A stretch of 64,000 bases of DNA from CAVTJL01 sp963735065 (GTDB lineage: Bacteria; Pseudomonadota; Alphaproteobacteria; Geminicoccales; Geminicoccaceae), in the NCBI GenBank assembly GCA_963735065.1, contig CAVTJL010000004.1, positions 1,612,001 to 1,676,000 on the forward strand. Reading direction: 5' to 3'. Numbering within the stretch: the stretch's first letter is position 1; each line of letters opens with the position of its first letter. Shown one piece after another: positions 56,900-64,000 of this stretch. The position numbers were made by a program, and so were the translations under genes. The notes beneath the pieces were generated by a model. It saw only the letters and a program-made list of their open reading frames with translations. It did not search any database and was not told where the DNA came from.

Positions 56900-56975
56900 C
56901 AGCCTCGTGGAGCATGGCCGGCGATCGTGACCGCTCCGTGACGGACGGTGCGGCCGCGCCGCCGGCTGGCCGCGC

Positions 56976-57761
56976 TCATCCCCCTGGCAGGACCAACACC
57001 ACGCGACGGGGCAAGGTCGCCCGCGAGAAGCTGACCGTCGGCGTCTCGCTCCGCACGATCCGCCAGCTGCCTTCGATGCGGGCGAGAAAGTCCGCGAGCG
57101 TTGCTGCGTTGAAGTAGTGCATCGGGATGACGACAGAAGGCCGGATCTGGCCGACCACCTGCAGCATCTCCTCCCGCGACATCGTGTAGCTGCCATCCAC
57201 CGGCACCATCAGGATGTCGATGAGCCCGAGCTCGGCCAGCTGGCCGCGCGTGAGCAGGTGATGGAGGTGGCCGAGGTGAGCGATGCAGAGATCGCCAACC
57301 TCGAAGACGAAGATCGAGTTGCCGAGGGCCTGGGCACCCACCCGGCCGTGGACCGCCGTGGGCACGTTGCGGACCCTGAGGTCGCCGACCGTGACGTCGT
57401 GCTCGGCCGGGCCGCCCTCCGGGTTCCAGCCGCGCAGGACGAGCTCGATGCCCGGGTCGGGATCGCCACTGAAGTGGGTGTCGTGGGCGTTGTTCATGGT
57501 GGCGATGCGGGGCGTCAGCGGCGGACGGACATAGTCGTTGTAGTCGGTCACCGCCGTCACCCCGGCCGGGGTCTCGATGAGAAAGCTCGCATGGCCGAGG
57601 AACGTCACCTGAACGGTCGCGCCTTGCGGCAGGTCGGCCCGCTCGAGGGAGGCGGGCCAGGCACGAGCCGGACCCGAGGCGATCGGAAAGCAGCCGGCCG
57701 CCAGGGCGGGTGCAGGGAGCAGGGCGGCGAGGAGGAGGGCGAGAAGGCGCGTCCACATCAT
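56976..57761 (-). CDS. exported metallo-beta-lactamase-fold hydrolase (UlaG-like)
   Basis: A 261-residue protein with a signal peptide (LLALLLAALLPAPALAAGC; the Cys may be lipidated). The MBL fold is seen in VTFLGHASFLIETPAGV, VTDYNDYVRP, MNNAHDTHF where the first metal motif is expected, IAHLGHLHHLL and VVIPMHYF. The usual HxHxDH is reduced to HDTH, so the metal site differs from textbook members. The substrate is unknown. It lies between pyruvate kinase and an MFS transporter gene. Confidence 0.84.
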   Translation of the reverse strand: MMWTRLLALLLAALLPAPALAAGCFPIASGPARAWPASLERADLPQGATVQVTFLGHASFLIETPAGVTAVTDYNDYVRPPLTPRIATMNNAHDTHFSGDPDPGIELVLRGWNPEGGPAEHDVTVGDLRVRNVPTAVHGRVGAQALGNSIFVFEVGDLCIAHLGHLHHLLTRGQLAELGLIDILMVPVDGSYTMSREEMLQVVGQIRPSVVIPMHYFNAATLADFLARIEGSWRIVRSETPTVSFSRATLPRRVVLVLPGG

Positions 57762-57870
57762 GATGTCCCCCTGCGGGCTCGGGCGTAGTTGTCAATTCGG
57801 CCATGATAGCCGCATCCGCCGCAACGGCCAGCGCTCGTCACGGAAGCGCCCCTCGGCTATGAGGCGAGCC

Positions 57871-59079
57871 ATGGCACATGGCAGCTTCTTCAGAAACATC
57901 ACGGCGCTGAGCCTCTGTCAGGCTCTGTTCTTGATGTGCAACATGATCGTGATCAGCACGGCCCCCCTGGTCGGGCTGCAGTATGCGCCGGCAGCGTGGC
58001 TCGCCACCCTGCCGCTTGGCGCGCAGTTCCTGGGCACCATGTGCGCGACGATGCCGGCCTCCCTGCTGATGCGTCGCGTGGGGCGACGCGCCGGCCTCAG
58101 CATCGGAACCATGTGTGGCGTGCTGGCGGGCGGGCTGGGCGTGCTGGCCATCTGGCACGCGAGCTTCCCGCTCTTCTGCCTCTCCGGAGGCGTTTACGGG
58201 ATCTTCGGCGCGTTCGGTCAGTATCTGCGCTTCGCGGCGGCCGACGCCTCCGACGCGGCCTTCGGCGCCGAGCGGACCGGAAGCCGCGGGCGTGCCATCT
58301 CCTGGGTCCTGCTGGGTGGTCTCGCCGCCGCGTTCCTGGGCCCCGCGGTGGCCATTGCGACACGGGACCTGCTGAGCCCGATGATCTTCGCGGGCTGCTA
58401 TGTGGCGATCGCCGGTCTCGCCGTGCTTGCCTTCTGTGTCCTTCAGCTGCTCGAGCTGCCGCGACCGAGCCTTGCCGACCGCCGCCGGATGGGGCGCCCG
58501 ATCCGCGTCATCGCACGCCAGCCCGCAGCCGTGACGGCGTTTCTCGCGGCGCTCGTCGGCTATGTGACGATGAACCTGCTGATGACCGCCACGCCGCTCG
58601 CGATCATCGCCTGCGGCCACGATTTCCGCGACAGCGCCTTCGTGATCCAATGGCACGTCGTCGGGATGTTCGCGCCCAGCCTCGTGACCGGGCACCTCAT
58701 CGCCCGGCTCGGCGTGCGGCCGGTGATCCTGACCGGCGTCGGGCTCAACCTGCTCTGCATCGCGGTCGCCGTCTCGGGCGTGGAGGTGGCGAACTTCGCG
58801 GTGGCCCTTTTTCTTCTCGGCGTCGGCTGGAACATGATGTTCGTGGGCGGCACGACGCTTCTCACGACCTGCCACTCGGAGGCGGAGAAGGCGAAGGTCC
58901 AGGGCCTCAACGACTTTCTCGTCTTTGGCTGCGTGACCGCGTCGGCGACGCTGTCCGGCATCCTCCACGCCACCCTAGGCTGGGAGGCGATGAACCTCCT
59001 GGCGCTGCCGGCGCTGATTCTGGTCGGGATGGTGGTGCTGCTACGCCCGGGCACGACGCCCCTCGCCCAGACGGGCTGA
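57871..59079 (+). CDS. MFS transporter
   Basis: A 402-residue membrane protein with about 12 hydrophobic segments, in the major facilitator superfamily. The loop after helix 2 reads LLMRRVGRRAGLS, the family's basic motif A, and a second copy GHLIARLGVRP begins the other half. The ATG at 57871 has GAGGCGAG just upstream; an ATG at 57859 is also in frame. The substrate cannot be told; related proteins act as drug or metabolite exporters. Confidence 0.9.
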   Translation: MAHGSFFRNITALSLCQALFLMCNMIVISTAPLVGLQYAPAAWLATLPLGAQFLGTMCATMPASLLMRRVGRRAGLSIGTMCGVLAGGLGVLAIWHASFPLFCLSGGVYGIFGAFGQYLRFAAADASDAAFGAERTGSRGRAISWVLLGGLAAAFLGPAVAIATRDLLSPMIFAGCYVAIAGLAVLAFCVLQLLELPRPSLADRRRMGRPIRVIARQPAAVTAFLAALVGYVTMNLLMTATPLAIIACGHDFRDSAFVIQWHVVGMFAPSLVTGHLIARLGVRPVILTGVGLNLLCIAVAVSGVEVANFAVALFLLGVGWNMMFVGGTTLLTTCHSEAEKAKVQGLNDFLVFGCVTASATLSGILHATLGWEAMNLLALPALILVGMVVLLRPGTTPLAQTG

Positions 59080-59158
59080 GGGAGCGTGCGGACCCCGGGC
59101 GACACGGCGGACGCGTCGTCGCTCCAGCGCAGACGCCGCGCGTGCCGGCCCCGAGGGC

Positions 59159-60325
59159 CTACGCAGCCAGCGCCTGATGGATCTCGCGCAATGCCGGCAG
59201 ATACCAGCCGGCATCGTCGACGACGAAGATCGCCTCGCTGCCGAAGCCGTTGAACTGGGTCCGAAGGGCGTTCGAGTAGGCGCCCATCATACCGACCTCG
59301 ATCCAGTCGCCGGCCTGCGCATCGACCGCGAGCCAGTGCGGCCCCGGCATGCTGTCGATGCTGTCGCAGGTCGGGCCGAACAGGTCGAACGGCTGCCGGC
59401 AGCCCCCTGCCTCACCCGTCTGGCGCATCACCCGCATCGGGAAATGCGGGCCGATCCACTTGAGCTCGGCCAGGTTGCCGTAGACGCCATCGTTGAGATA
59501 GAGAGCCCGATTGCGCCGCAGCTCGACCCGGGACATCACCGAGGCGCCCTCGGCGACGAGGGCTCGGCCCGGCTCGCACTCGAGCGCGCAGCTCAAGCCC
59601 TCGCGCGCCACCGCGCGCTCGATGGCCGAGACGAACGCCTCGAACTCGGGCTCGTCGCCACGGTAGACGGCAGGAAACCCGCCGCCGACATCGAGGCGAT
59701 CGATGCCGCCGGCATCCCGCGCCACCTCGCCCGCAAGCGCGATGGCCCGCGCGTAGGCAGCCGGATCCAGGCACTGCGAGCCGACGTGGAAGGTGACGCC
59801 CACGACCTTGGCGTCGACGCGCGCACGACGCACGAGTGCCGCCGCCTCGCCCGGCTCGACACCGAACTTGCCTGTGAGCGTGAGCACAGCACCCTGGCCG
59901 GGAACGGCCAGCCGAACATAGAGCTCGAGATCGGGAGCCCAGCCGGTGGCGCAGAGGATCTTCTCGAGCTCCGCCTCGTCATCGAAGACGAACCGGCGCA
60001 CGCCATGCTCCTCGAACGCCTCGGTGATGGCCTCGCAGCTCTTCACCGGATGCATGAAGTGGCAGACCGCCTCCGGCAGCAGAGTCTTCACCGCACGGAT
60101 CTCGGCGATCGAGGCCGTGTCGAAGTGACGGACCCCGCCTTCCCAGAGGGCCCGCAGCACCGCCGGCGTGTCGTTGCATTTGACCGCATAGAGCACGTCG
60201 CCCGGAAAGGCGTCGACGATCCTCCTTGCCCTGGCCCGGACGAGGCGGGGGCGCAGACAAATCGCCGGAGCCTTCAGAGGACGACGCGAAAGCAGCGCCG
60301 ACGCGCTGCCGAAGGTGTCAGCCAT
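59159..60325 (-). CDS. ornithine decarboxylase (fold III, PLP-dependent)
   Basis: Makes putrescine from ornithine; some alphaproteobacterial members also take lysine. The 388-residue protein is of the eukaryotic-like alanine-racemase fold. It has the PLP Lys49 in LYAVKCN, HVGSQCLDP, LDVGGGFPAVY, ECEPGRALVAEGA, and GPTCDSIDS with the active-site Cys and Asp. The ATG at 60325 has GGGAGGTCGGT upstream. It is a single-gene unit. Confidence 0.94.
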   Translation of the reverse strand: MADTFGSASALLSRRPLKAPAICLRPRLVRARARRIVDAFPGDVLYAVKCNDTPAVLRALWEGGVRHFDTASIAEIRAVKTLLPEAVCHFMHPVKSCEAITEAFEEHGVRRFVFDDEAELEKILCATGWAPDLELYVRLAVPGQGAVLTLTGKFGVEPGEAAALVRRARVDAKVVGVTFHVGSQCLDPAAYARAIALAGEVARDAGGIDRLDVGGGFPAVYRGDEPEFEAFVSAIERAVAREGLSCALECEPGRALVAEGASVMSRVELRRNRALYLNDGVYGNLAELKWIGPHFPMRVMRQTGEAGGCRQPFDLFGPTCDSIDSMPGPHWLAVDAQAGDWIEVGMMGAYSNALRTQFNGFGSEAIFVVDDAGWYLPALREIHQALAA

Positions 60326-60606
60326 ACCGACCTCCCAACCCCGTGAGGAAGTTAAGACGATCAGTGTGCCGCCGCCGCGCGCGCCGCAGTGCATAGGCTT
60401 ACTGTCGAGCCGCGTATATGGGTCAGGGGTCCCGCCCTGTAAAGACCGAAATCCCCTCGGCCGGCCAATAAGTTATCCACCACCCCTGCATGCCGTGCCG
60501 CACGGCCCGCGCCGGGTCCTCGTGCCCGATCGGGCCTTCACCTGCGATCCGCCAAGCGCTATCCCTCTGTCCCGCATCGAGCAGGGCAGCGAGCGGGAGC
60601 AGTCGG

Positions 60607-61245
60607 ATGATCGATCTTTATACCTGGAGCACGCCGAACGGCCGGAAGGTCTCGATCATGCTCGAGGAATGCGGTCTTCCCTACGAGGTGCATCCGGTCA
60701 ATATCGGCAAGGACGAGCAGCTCCGCCCCGAGTTCCTGGCGATCAGCCCGAACAACAAGATCCCGGCCATCGTCGACCGCGACAACGGCCAGAGCGTCTT
60801 CGAGAGCGGCGCCATTCTCATCTATCTGGCGGAGAAGACCGGCAAGCTCTGGCCGCAGGAGCCGGCGGCGACGCGGATCGCCACCCTCGAGTGGCTGATG
60901 TTCCAGATGGGCGGCGTCGGGCCGATGCTGGGCCAGGTGCATCACTTCCTCAGGTTCAACTCGGGCAAGGCGCCCTATGCCGAGGAGCGCTATCACAAGG
61001 AGGGGCTCAGGCTCTACGGCGTGATGGACCGGCGCCTCGCCAAGACCGAGTTCCTCGCAGGCGACACCTACACCATCGCCGACATCGCGACCTGGCCCTG
61101 GATCTCCCGCTTCGAGTGGCACAATATGAGCTGGGGCGACTTTCCCAACGTGCGCCGCTGGTACGAGACGATCGCGGCCCGGCCGGCCACGGCCCGGGGC
61201 TACGACGTGCCGAAGACCGGACAGGCCATCCCGATGCCGGCATGA
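60607..61245 (+). CDS. glutathione S-transferase family protein (Nu-class, YfcG/YghU-like)
   Basis: A 212-residue protein with a thioredoxin-like N-terminal domain (LYTWSTPNGRKVSIMLEE, SPNNKIPAIVD, FESGAILIYLAEKTG) and a helical C-terminal domain. The TPNGRK motif instead of a classical Ser or Tyr, and the spacing to SPNNKIPAI, match Nu-class enzymes that act as glutathione-dependent disulfide reductases. The stop overlaps the next gene by ATGA. The 281-base interval before it, shared with the divergent decarboxylase gene, shows no other gene. Confidence 0.92.
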   Translation: MIDLYTWSTPNGRKVSIMLEECGLPYEVHPVNIGKDEQLRPEFLAISPNNKIPAIVDRDNGQSVFESGAILIYLAEKTGKLWPQEPAATRIATLEWLMFQMGGVGPMLGQVHHFLRFNSGKAPYAEERYHKEGLRLYGVMDRRLAKTEFLAGDTYTIADIATWPWISRFEWHNMSWGDFPNVRRWYETIAARPATARGYDVPKTGQAIPMPA

Positions 61246-61727
61246 GCCTTCTCGCCAACGCCTCGGTGCGCCGGGTCCGGGAGGCGCTCGAGGCGGCGGG
61301 CTCGGACAGCGCCGTGGTCGCGCTCGAGGCTACGGCCCGCACCGCGGCGGATGCGGCCCTTGCCTGCAAGGTGCCCGTGGGCGCCATCGTCAAGTCCCTG
61401 GTCTTCGAGATTGGAGACCAGCCTGTCTTGGCCCTCGTCGCAGGCGATCGGCGTTGCGATCAGGCTGCTCTGGGTGCCGCTCTCGGCCTCGCCGGCCCCG
61501 TGCGCCGGCCCGATGCCGCCCGGGTTCGCGAGGTCACCGGCTTTGCTATCGGCGGCGTCGCCCCTCTCGGCCATCCGTCGCCCCTGCCGACCGCGGTCGA
61601 CGCCAGCCTCGGCCGTTTCGAGCGCCTCTTCGCGGCGGCCGGACATCCGCATTGCGTCTTCGCCACCAGTCTGGACGAGCTCCTGCGGCTGACGGGCGGC
61701 CGCGTGTCCGAGACGATCGGAATCTGA
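61242..61727 (+). CDS. YbaK/EbsC family aminoacyl-tRNA deacylase
   Basis: A 161-residue protein related to the editing domain of prolyl-tRNA synthetase, which hydrolyses misacylated Cys- or Ala-tRNA(Pro). It has the key Lys in GAIVKSLVFEI and the GGVAPLGHP loop. The gene is translated with the GST gene through a 4-base overlap. Confidence 0.91.
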   Translation: MSLLANASVRRVREALEAAGSDSAVVALEATARTAADAALACKVPVGAIVKSLVFEIGDQPVLALVAGDRRCDQAALGAALGLAGPVRRPDAARVREVTGFAIGGVAPLGHPSPLPTAVDASLGRFERLFAAAGHPHCVFATSLDELLRLTGGRVSETIGI

Positions 61728-61885
61728 CAGCCGAGACCGGCTCTCGATCGACGCATACCCGGAGATGCTGTCGCCTCAGCGGCGCTCTTGCAGTGCAACA
61801 TGCACCCGCTCGACAGTCGCGGGCGTCCGGCTGATGGAGCCGGGCCGCAGGGCACCCGCCCTCCGCAGCCTCTGGAAGGCCCGAG

Positions 61886-62695
61886 ATGCCGACGAATCAC
61901 AAGCCGCACGCGATTGCCGACTTTGCGGCAGCGCAAGGGGGCGTAGCGGTGACCATCGATGCCGTCGCCAACGACACGGACCGGGACGGCGACACGCTGT
62001 CCCTGTCCGGCATCGGCAAGGCACCTCATCACGGAACCCTCTCGATCCTCGACGGAAGCCTGCTCTACACGCCCGATGCCGACTGGCACGGCAAGGACAG
62101 GTTCACCTATCGGATCGACGACGGCCATGGCGGCACCGCGACCGGCAAGGTCAGCGTGACCGTGGCCGACAGCTCCCATGCCGCCGGCGGTGGTGCCGAG
62201 GGCCAGGTCTTCACGAGCACGGCTGCCGACGACCATTGGACCGGCACGAGCGGCAAGGACACCTTCAACCTGCACTTCGCCTCCGAGGAGACCGACCCGT
62301 CGCACAAGCTCATCGACCTCGGCCACGACACGATCACGGGGTTCGAATCGGGGCACGACGTGATCGACTATCAGGTTGCCTTCGGCCTCAACGGCCAGGA
62401 ATGCTACCTGAACAGCCAGGACCTCATCGGCACGCTCGACACCAACCGTGACGGCATCCTGAGCGCCGCCGACGGTGGTGGCGTCTCGGTCCACGGCAAC
62501 GACATCACGCTCGACCTCGGCATCACGATCGCCGGAAACGGCGATCCCGGGCCCGCGAACGAGGTGGCGTTCAAAGGTGAGGTGACCGTCCTGGGCCATC
62601 AGTCGCTGACCGCGGCCGACCTCGGCACCGTAGCGCCCTGGACCCACGAGACCGCCCATCTGGTCCACGCGGGGCACGAGACCCTCGCCGCCTGA
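61886..62695 (+). CDS. cadherin-like/RTX-type secreted protein
   Basis: A 269-residue acidic protein without an N-terminal signal. Residues about 5-95 form a cadherin-like or Big_9 domain (VANDTDRDGDTLSLSG and LLYTPDADWHGKDRFTYRI). The second half reads DTFNLHF, LGHDTITGFESGHDVIDYQ, typical of the region after RTX repeats in serralysin-type type I substrates. It is therefore probably a type I secreted protein. It has no transporter genes nearby, like the RTX protein at 44-46 kb. Confidence 0.72.
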   Translation: MPTNHKPHAIADFAAAQGGVAVTIDAVANDTDRDGDTLSLSGIGKAPHHGTLSILDGSLLYTPDADWHGKDRFTYRIDDGHGGTATGKVSVTVADSSHAAGGGAEGQVFTSTAADDHWTGTSGKDTFNLHFASEETDPSHKLIDLGHDTITGFESGHDVIDYQVAFGLNGQECYLNSQDLIGTLDTNRDGILSAADGGGVSVHGNDITLDLGITIAGNGDPGPANEVAFKGEVTVLGHQSLTAADLGTVAPWTHETAHLVHAGHETLAA

Positions 62696-62758
62696 CGGGC
62701 CTTGTGCCGGGTGGACCGCCCCACGGCCGGTCCGCCCGGCGCCTGCCCAGCGAGAACA

Positions 62759-62788
62759 TTGACGAGCACGGCAAGGCTCTTGTATCGG
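62759..62788 (+). promoter_or_regulatory. promoter of tRNA-Ser
   Basis: TTGACG (62759-62764; 5 of 6 matches) and TATCGG (62783-62788) are 18 bases apart. A start 7 bases later falls on 62795, three bases before the mature tRNA. Confidence 0.5.
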
Positions 62789-62797
62789 AGCGCTGCC

Positions 62798-62891
62798 GGA
62801 GGGGTGGCCGAGCGGCTGAAGGCGGCGGTTTGCTAAACCGTTATACGGGCTCAAACCCGTATCGTGGGTTCGAATCCCATCCCCTCCGCCA
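62798..62891 (+). tRNA. tRNA-Ser(GCT)
   Basis: A class II tRNA with an encoded CCA. The acceptor stem GGAGGGG (62798-62804) pairs with CCCCTCC (62881-62887), the discriminator is G62888, and CCA is at 62889-62891. The anticodon arm CGGTTTGCTAAACCG has a TTGCTAA loop, giving GCT, which reads AGC and AGU. A long variable arm (ACGGG...CCCGT) and the T arm GTGGGTTCGAATCCCAT complete it. No integrase follows, so there is no sign of an island at this site. Confidence 0.97.
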
Positions 62892-63136
62892 CGGTGCCTT
62901 CTCTGCTTTCGGCAGACAAGGCGACCTTCGGGGCCCGTCGAGCCTCCCCTCGTACCGTGCCTGCCAACCGCGTGCCTGCCCATGCCTCTAGGCGCGGGCG
63001 GTATCGCACGCGTTACGGCGCTGTGGGCACCCGGGAAGGCACCGACATGCAGCTTCTTCTCCCTGCGTGGTAAGGGGCCTTTTACTTCTGCCGGGCAAGA
63101 TACGCGTGCCTTCAGACTTTGTGACGGATATCGCGC

Positions 63137-63637
63137 ATGGAACTTGCCCACGGGGCAGCCTCTGCTGCCGCTGGCTCTTGGCGGGTGGCCGCATCTGATC
63201 CGGTGGCGGCCGCCACGGCCCAACGCCACGCCCTTGGCGCCAGCGAGGATCGATGCATCGACCTGCCTCGCGGGCTGCCCGGGTTTCCCGAGGTGCGCGA
63301 GCTCGCGCTCAGGGCCTTTCCGGGTGGGCGTGGCGACCTGATGCTGCTCGCGTCGCCAAAAGGCGACCCGTGCTTCGTCGTCCTGCCACTCACGGAGCCG
63401 GACCGCCTGTACGGGCGAGGGACGATCGCGGCAGCGGCCGGCCTGCTCGGCATGGAGCCCCATGACGTGAGCGTCTTTGCGATCGTCACTCTCCAGCGAG
63501 GTGCCGAAGGGCTCGGCGGAACCCCGAACCTCAGGGCTCCCCTGCTCATCGACATGGCGCGGGGGCTCGGCGAGCAGATGACCCTGGCGCCTGCTGCGCC
63601 ACGACGCGAAGGGCAACCTGCCCGCGCCCGGATCTGA
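63137..63637 (+). CDS. FliW-like flagellar assembly factor
   Basis: A 166-residue protein. From residue about 41 it follows the FliW pattern: IDLPRGLPGFPEVRELAL, PCFVVLPLTEPDRLYG, DVSVFAIVTLQRG, then TPNLRAPLLIDMARGLGEQ. FliW binds flagellin and antagonises CsrA. An N-terminal stretch of about 38 residues is extra, so the true start may be later. No flagellar gene is near, so the role is inferred from sequence pattern only. The 246 bases before it hold no gene I can support. Confidence 0.72.
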   Translation: MELAHGAASAAAGSWRVAASDPVAAATAQRHALGASEDRCIDLPRGLPGFPEVRELALRAFPGGRGDLMLLASPKGDPCFVVLPLTEPDRLYGRGTIAAAAGLLGMEPHDVSVFAIVTLQRGAEGLGGTPNLRAPLLIDMARGLGEQMTLAPAAPRREGQPARARI

Positions 63638-63879
63638 GCTCCCCGCAGCCCGGTCGCGGCGACGCGACAGACGCCAGCCGTGAACGCCACCTTTCTCCCG
63701 TGCAGCCACGAGACCTCGCCTCGGCCCCAGGGCGCGTTGCGGGATGGCCGGTGGCGTGCCGGAGCGCAGATCTCCCTTTGTCCGGCGCGAGGCTGGCTCG
63801 ATCGGCGGGCTTGACGGTCGATGGGCGCTGTTGCTGTCCTGGACCGGGAAGCATCGTGGATGACGGCAGGGAAGCGAGC

Positions 63880-64000
63880 ATGAACCTCACACCACAGGAG
63901 ATCATCCGGACCCTGGGCCTCCAGCCTCACCCCGAAGGCGGCTGGTTCGGCGAGACCTTTCGCGACGTCGGCACGGACGGCGGACGCGGCCACGCCACCG
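63880..64000 (+). CDS. DUF985 cupin-fold protein, partial at window end
   Basis: The first 40 codons run off the window end. They read MNLTPQEIIRTLGLQPHPEG and then GWFGETFRD; the LxPHPEGGxYxETYRD-type opening is that of DUF985 cupins. AGGGAAG precedes the ATG. The 242 bases between the FliW-like gene and this start hold nothing I can assign. Confidence 0.8.
   Translation, partial: MNLTPQEIIRTLGLQPHPEGGWFGETFRDVGTDGGRGHAT

Noticed and set aside
62798..63137. Genomic island inserted at tRNA-Ser
   Set aside because: No integrase or direct repeat of the tRNA end is seen downstream.
63112..63993. 293-codon minus-strand frame at the window end
   Set aside because: Opposite the FliW-like gene and the DUF985 start; composition typical of a shadow frame and no motif.

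Overview
The window is one contiguous, GC-rich, densely coding stretch of bacterial chromosome. Many neighbouring genes overlap by ATGA. The gene set points to an alphaproteobacterium, probably of Rhodospirillales type. This is an inference from MmcB, a DUF1127 protein, the order radA-cvpA-purF-SDR, the mlaE-mlaF pair next to dnaB, the order rpsP-rimM-trmD-rplS-leuC, and the linked leuC/leuD/leuB/asd. No rRNA operon, prophage, insertion sequence or CRISPR array is visible.

Region by region. 1-12.2 kb: ffh, a ribosome-maturation operon (rpsP, rimM, trmD, rplS) and the leucine and aspartate-family genes leuC, leuD, leuB and asd. These are interrupted by a DUF2235 hydrolase carrying a PilZ-like tail and by a purine-type NCS2 permease. 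12.2-20 kb, minus strand: radA-cvpA-purF-SDR, the MlaE/MlaF lipid transporter core, and dnaB. 20-29 kb: mmcB, nudC, the 4.5S SRP RNA, dnaX-ybaB-recR, def-fmt-truA, and dapD-dapE with a small membrane protein. 29-38.5 kb: a catabolic block (FAD-linked 2-hydroxyacid oxidase, SDR, HMG-CoA-lyase-type enzyme, TctCBA tricarboxylate transporter, two paralogous lipoproteins, a DmdC-like acyl-CoA dehydrogenase). 38.6-42.6 kb, minus strand: a compact operon hisG-hisB-hisH-hisF-hisAIE whose last gene fuses three enzymes. 42.8-48.2 kb: xylulokinase, an RTX-repeat protein, cobO and tam. 48.5-52.3 kb: a four-gene cassette (SGNH hydrolase, SxtJ-like, DUF5989, carbamoyltransferase) resembling the sxtL-J-K-I tailoring module. 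52.3-64 kb: an M23-family protein, a LysR regulator divergent from a DUF1127 gene, cytochrome c, an atypical pyruvate kinase, an MBL-fold protein, an MFS transporter, ornithine decarboxylase, GST, a YbaK-type deacylase, a cadherin-like secreted protein, tRNA-Ser(GCT), a FliW-like protein and the start of a DUF985 cupin.

Some genes work together. Both core parts of the SRP (Ffh protein and 4.5S RNA) are here. The his operon covers seven of the ten pathway steps, lacking only HisD, HisC and HisN activities. def-fmt supply formyl-methionine cycling, and dnaX-ybaB-recR form a replication/recombination set.

The main points for follow-up are: (1) the HisA-HisI-HisE trifunctional protein; (2) the DUF2235-PilZ fusion, which suggests cyclic-di-GMP control of a hydrolase; (3) the Sxt-like carbamoylation cassette; (4) two frameshifts, in purF and in the HMG-CoA lyase gene, that are the same one-base insertion (GAGTC to GAGTTC) inside a GANTC site, the CcrM methylation motif, plus a truA that seems to have lost its stop codon. 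Point 4 may reflect assembly error rather than biology.
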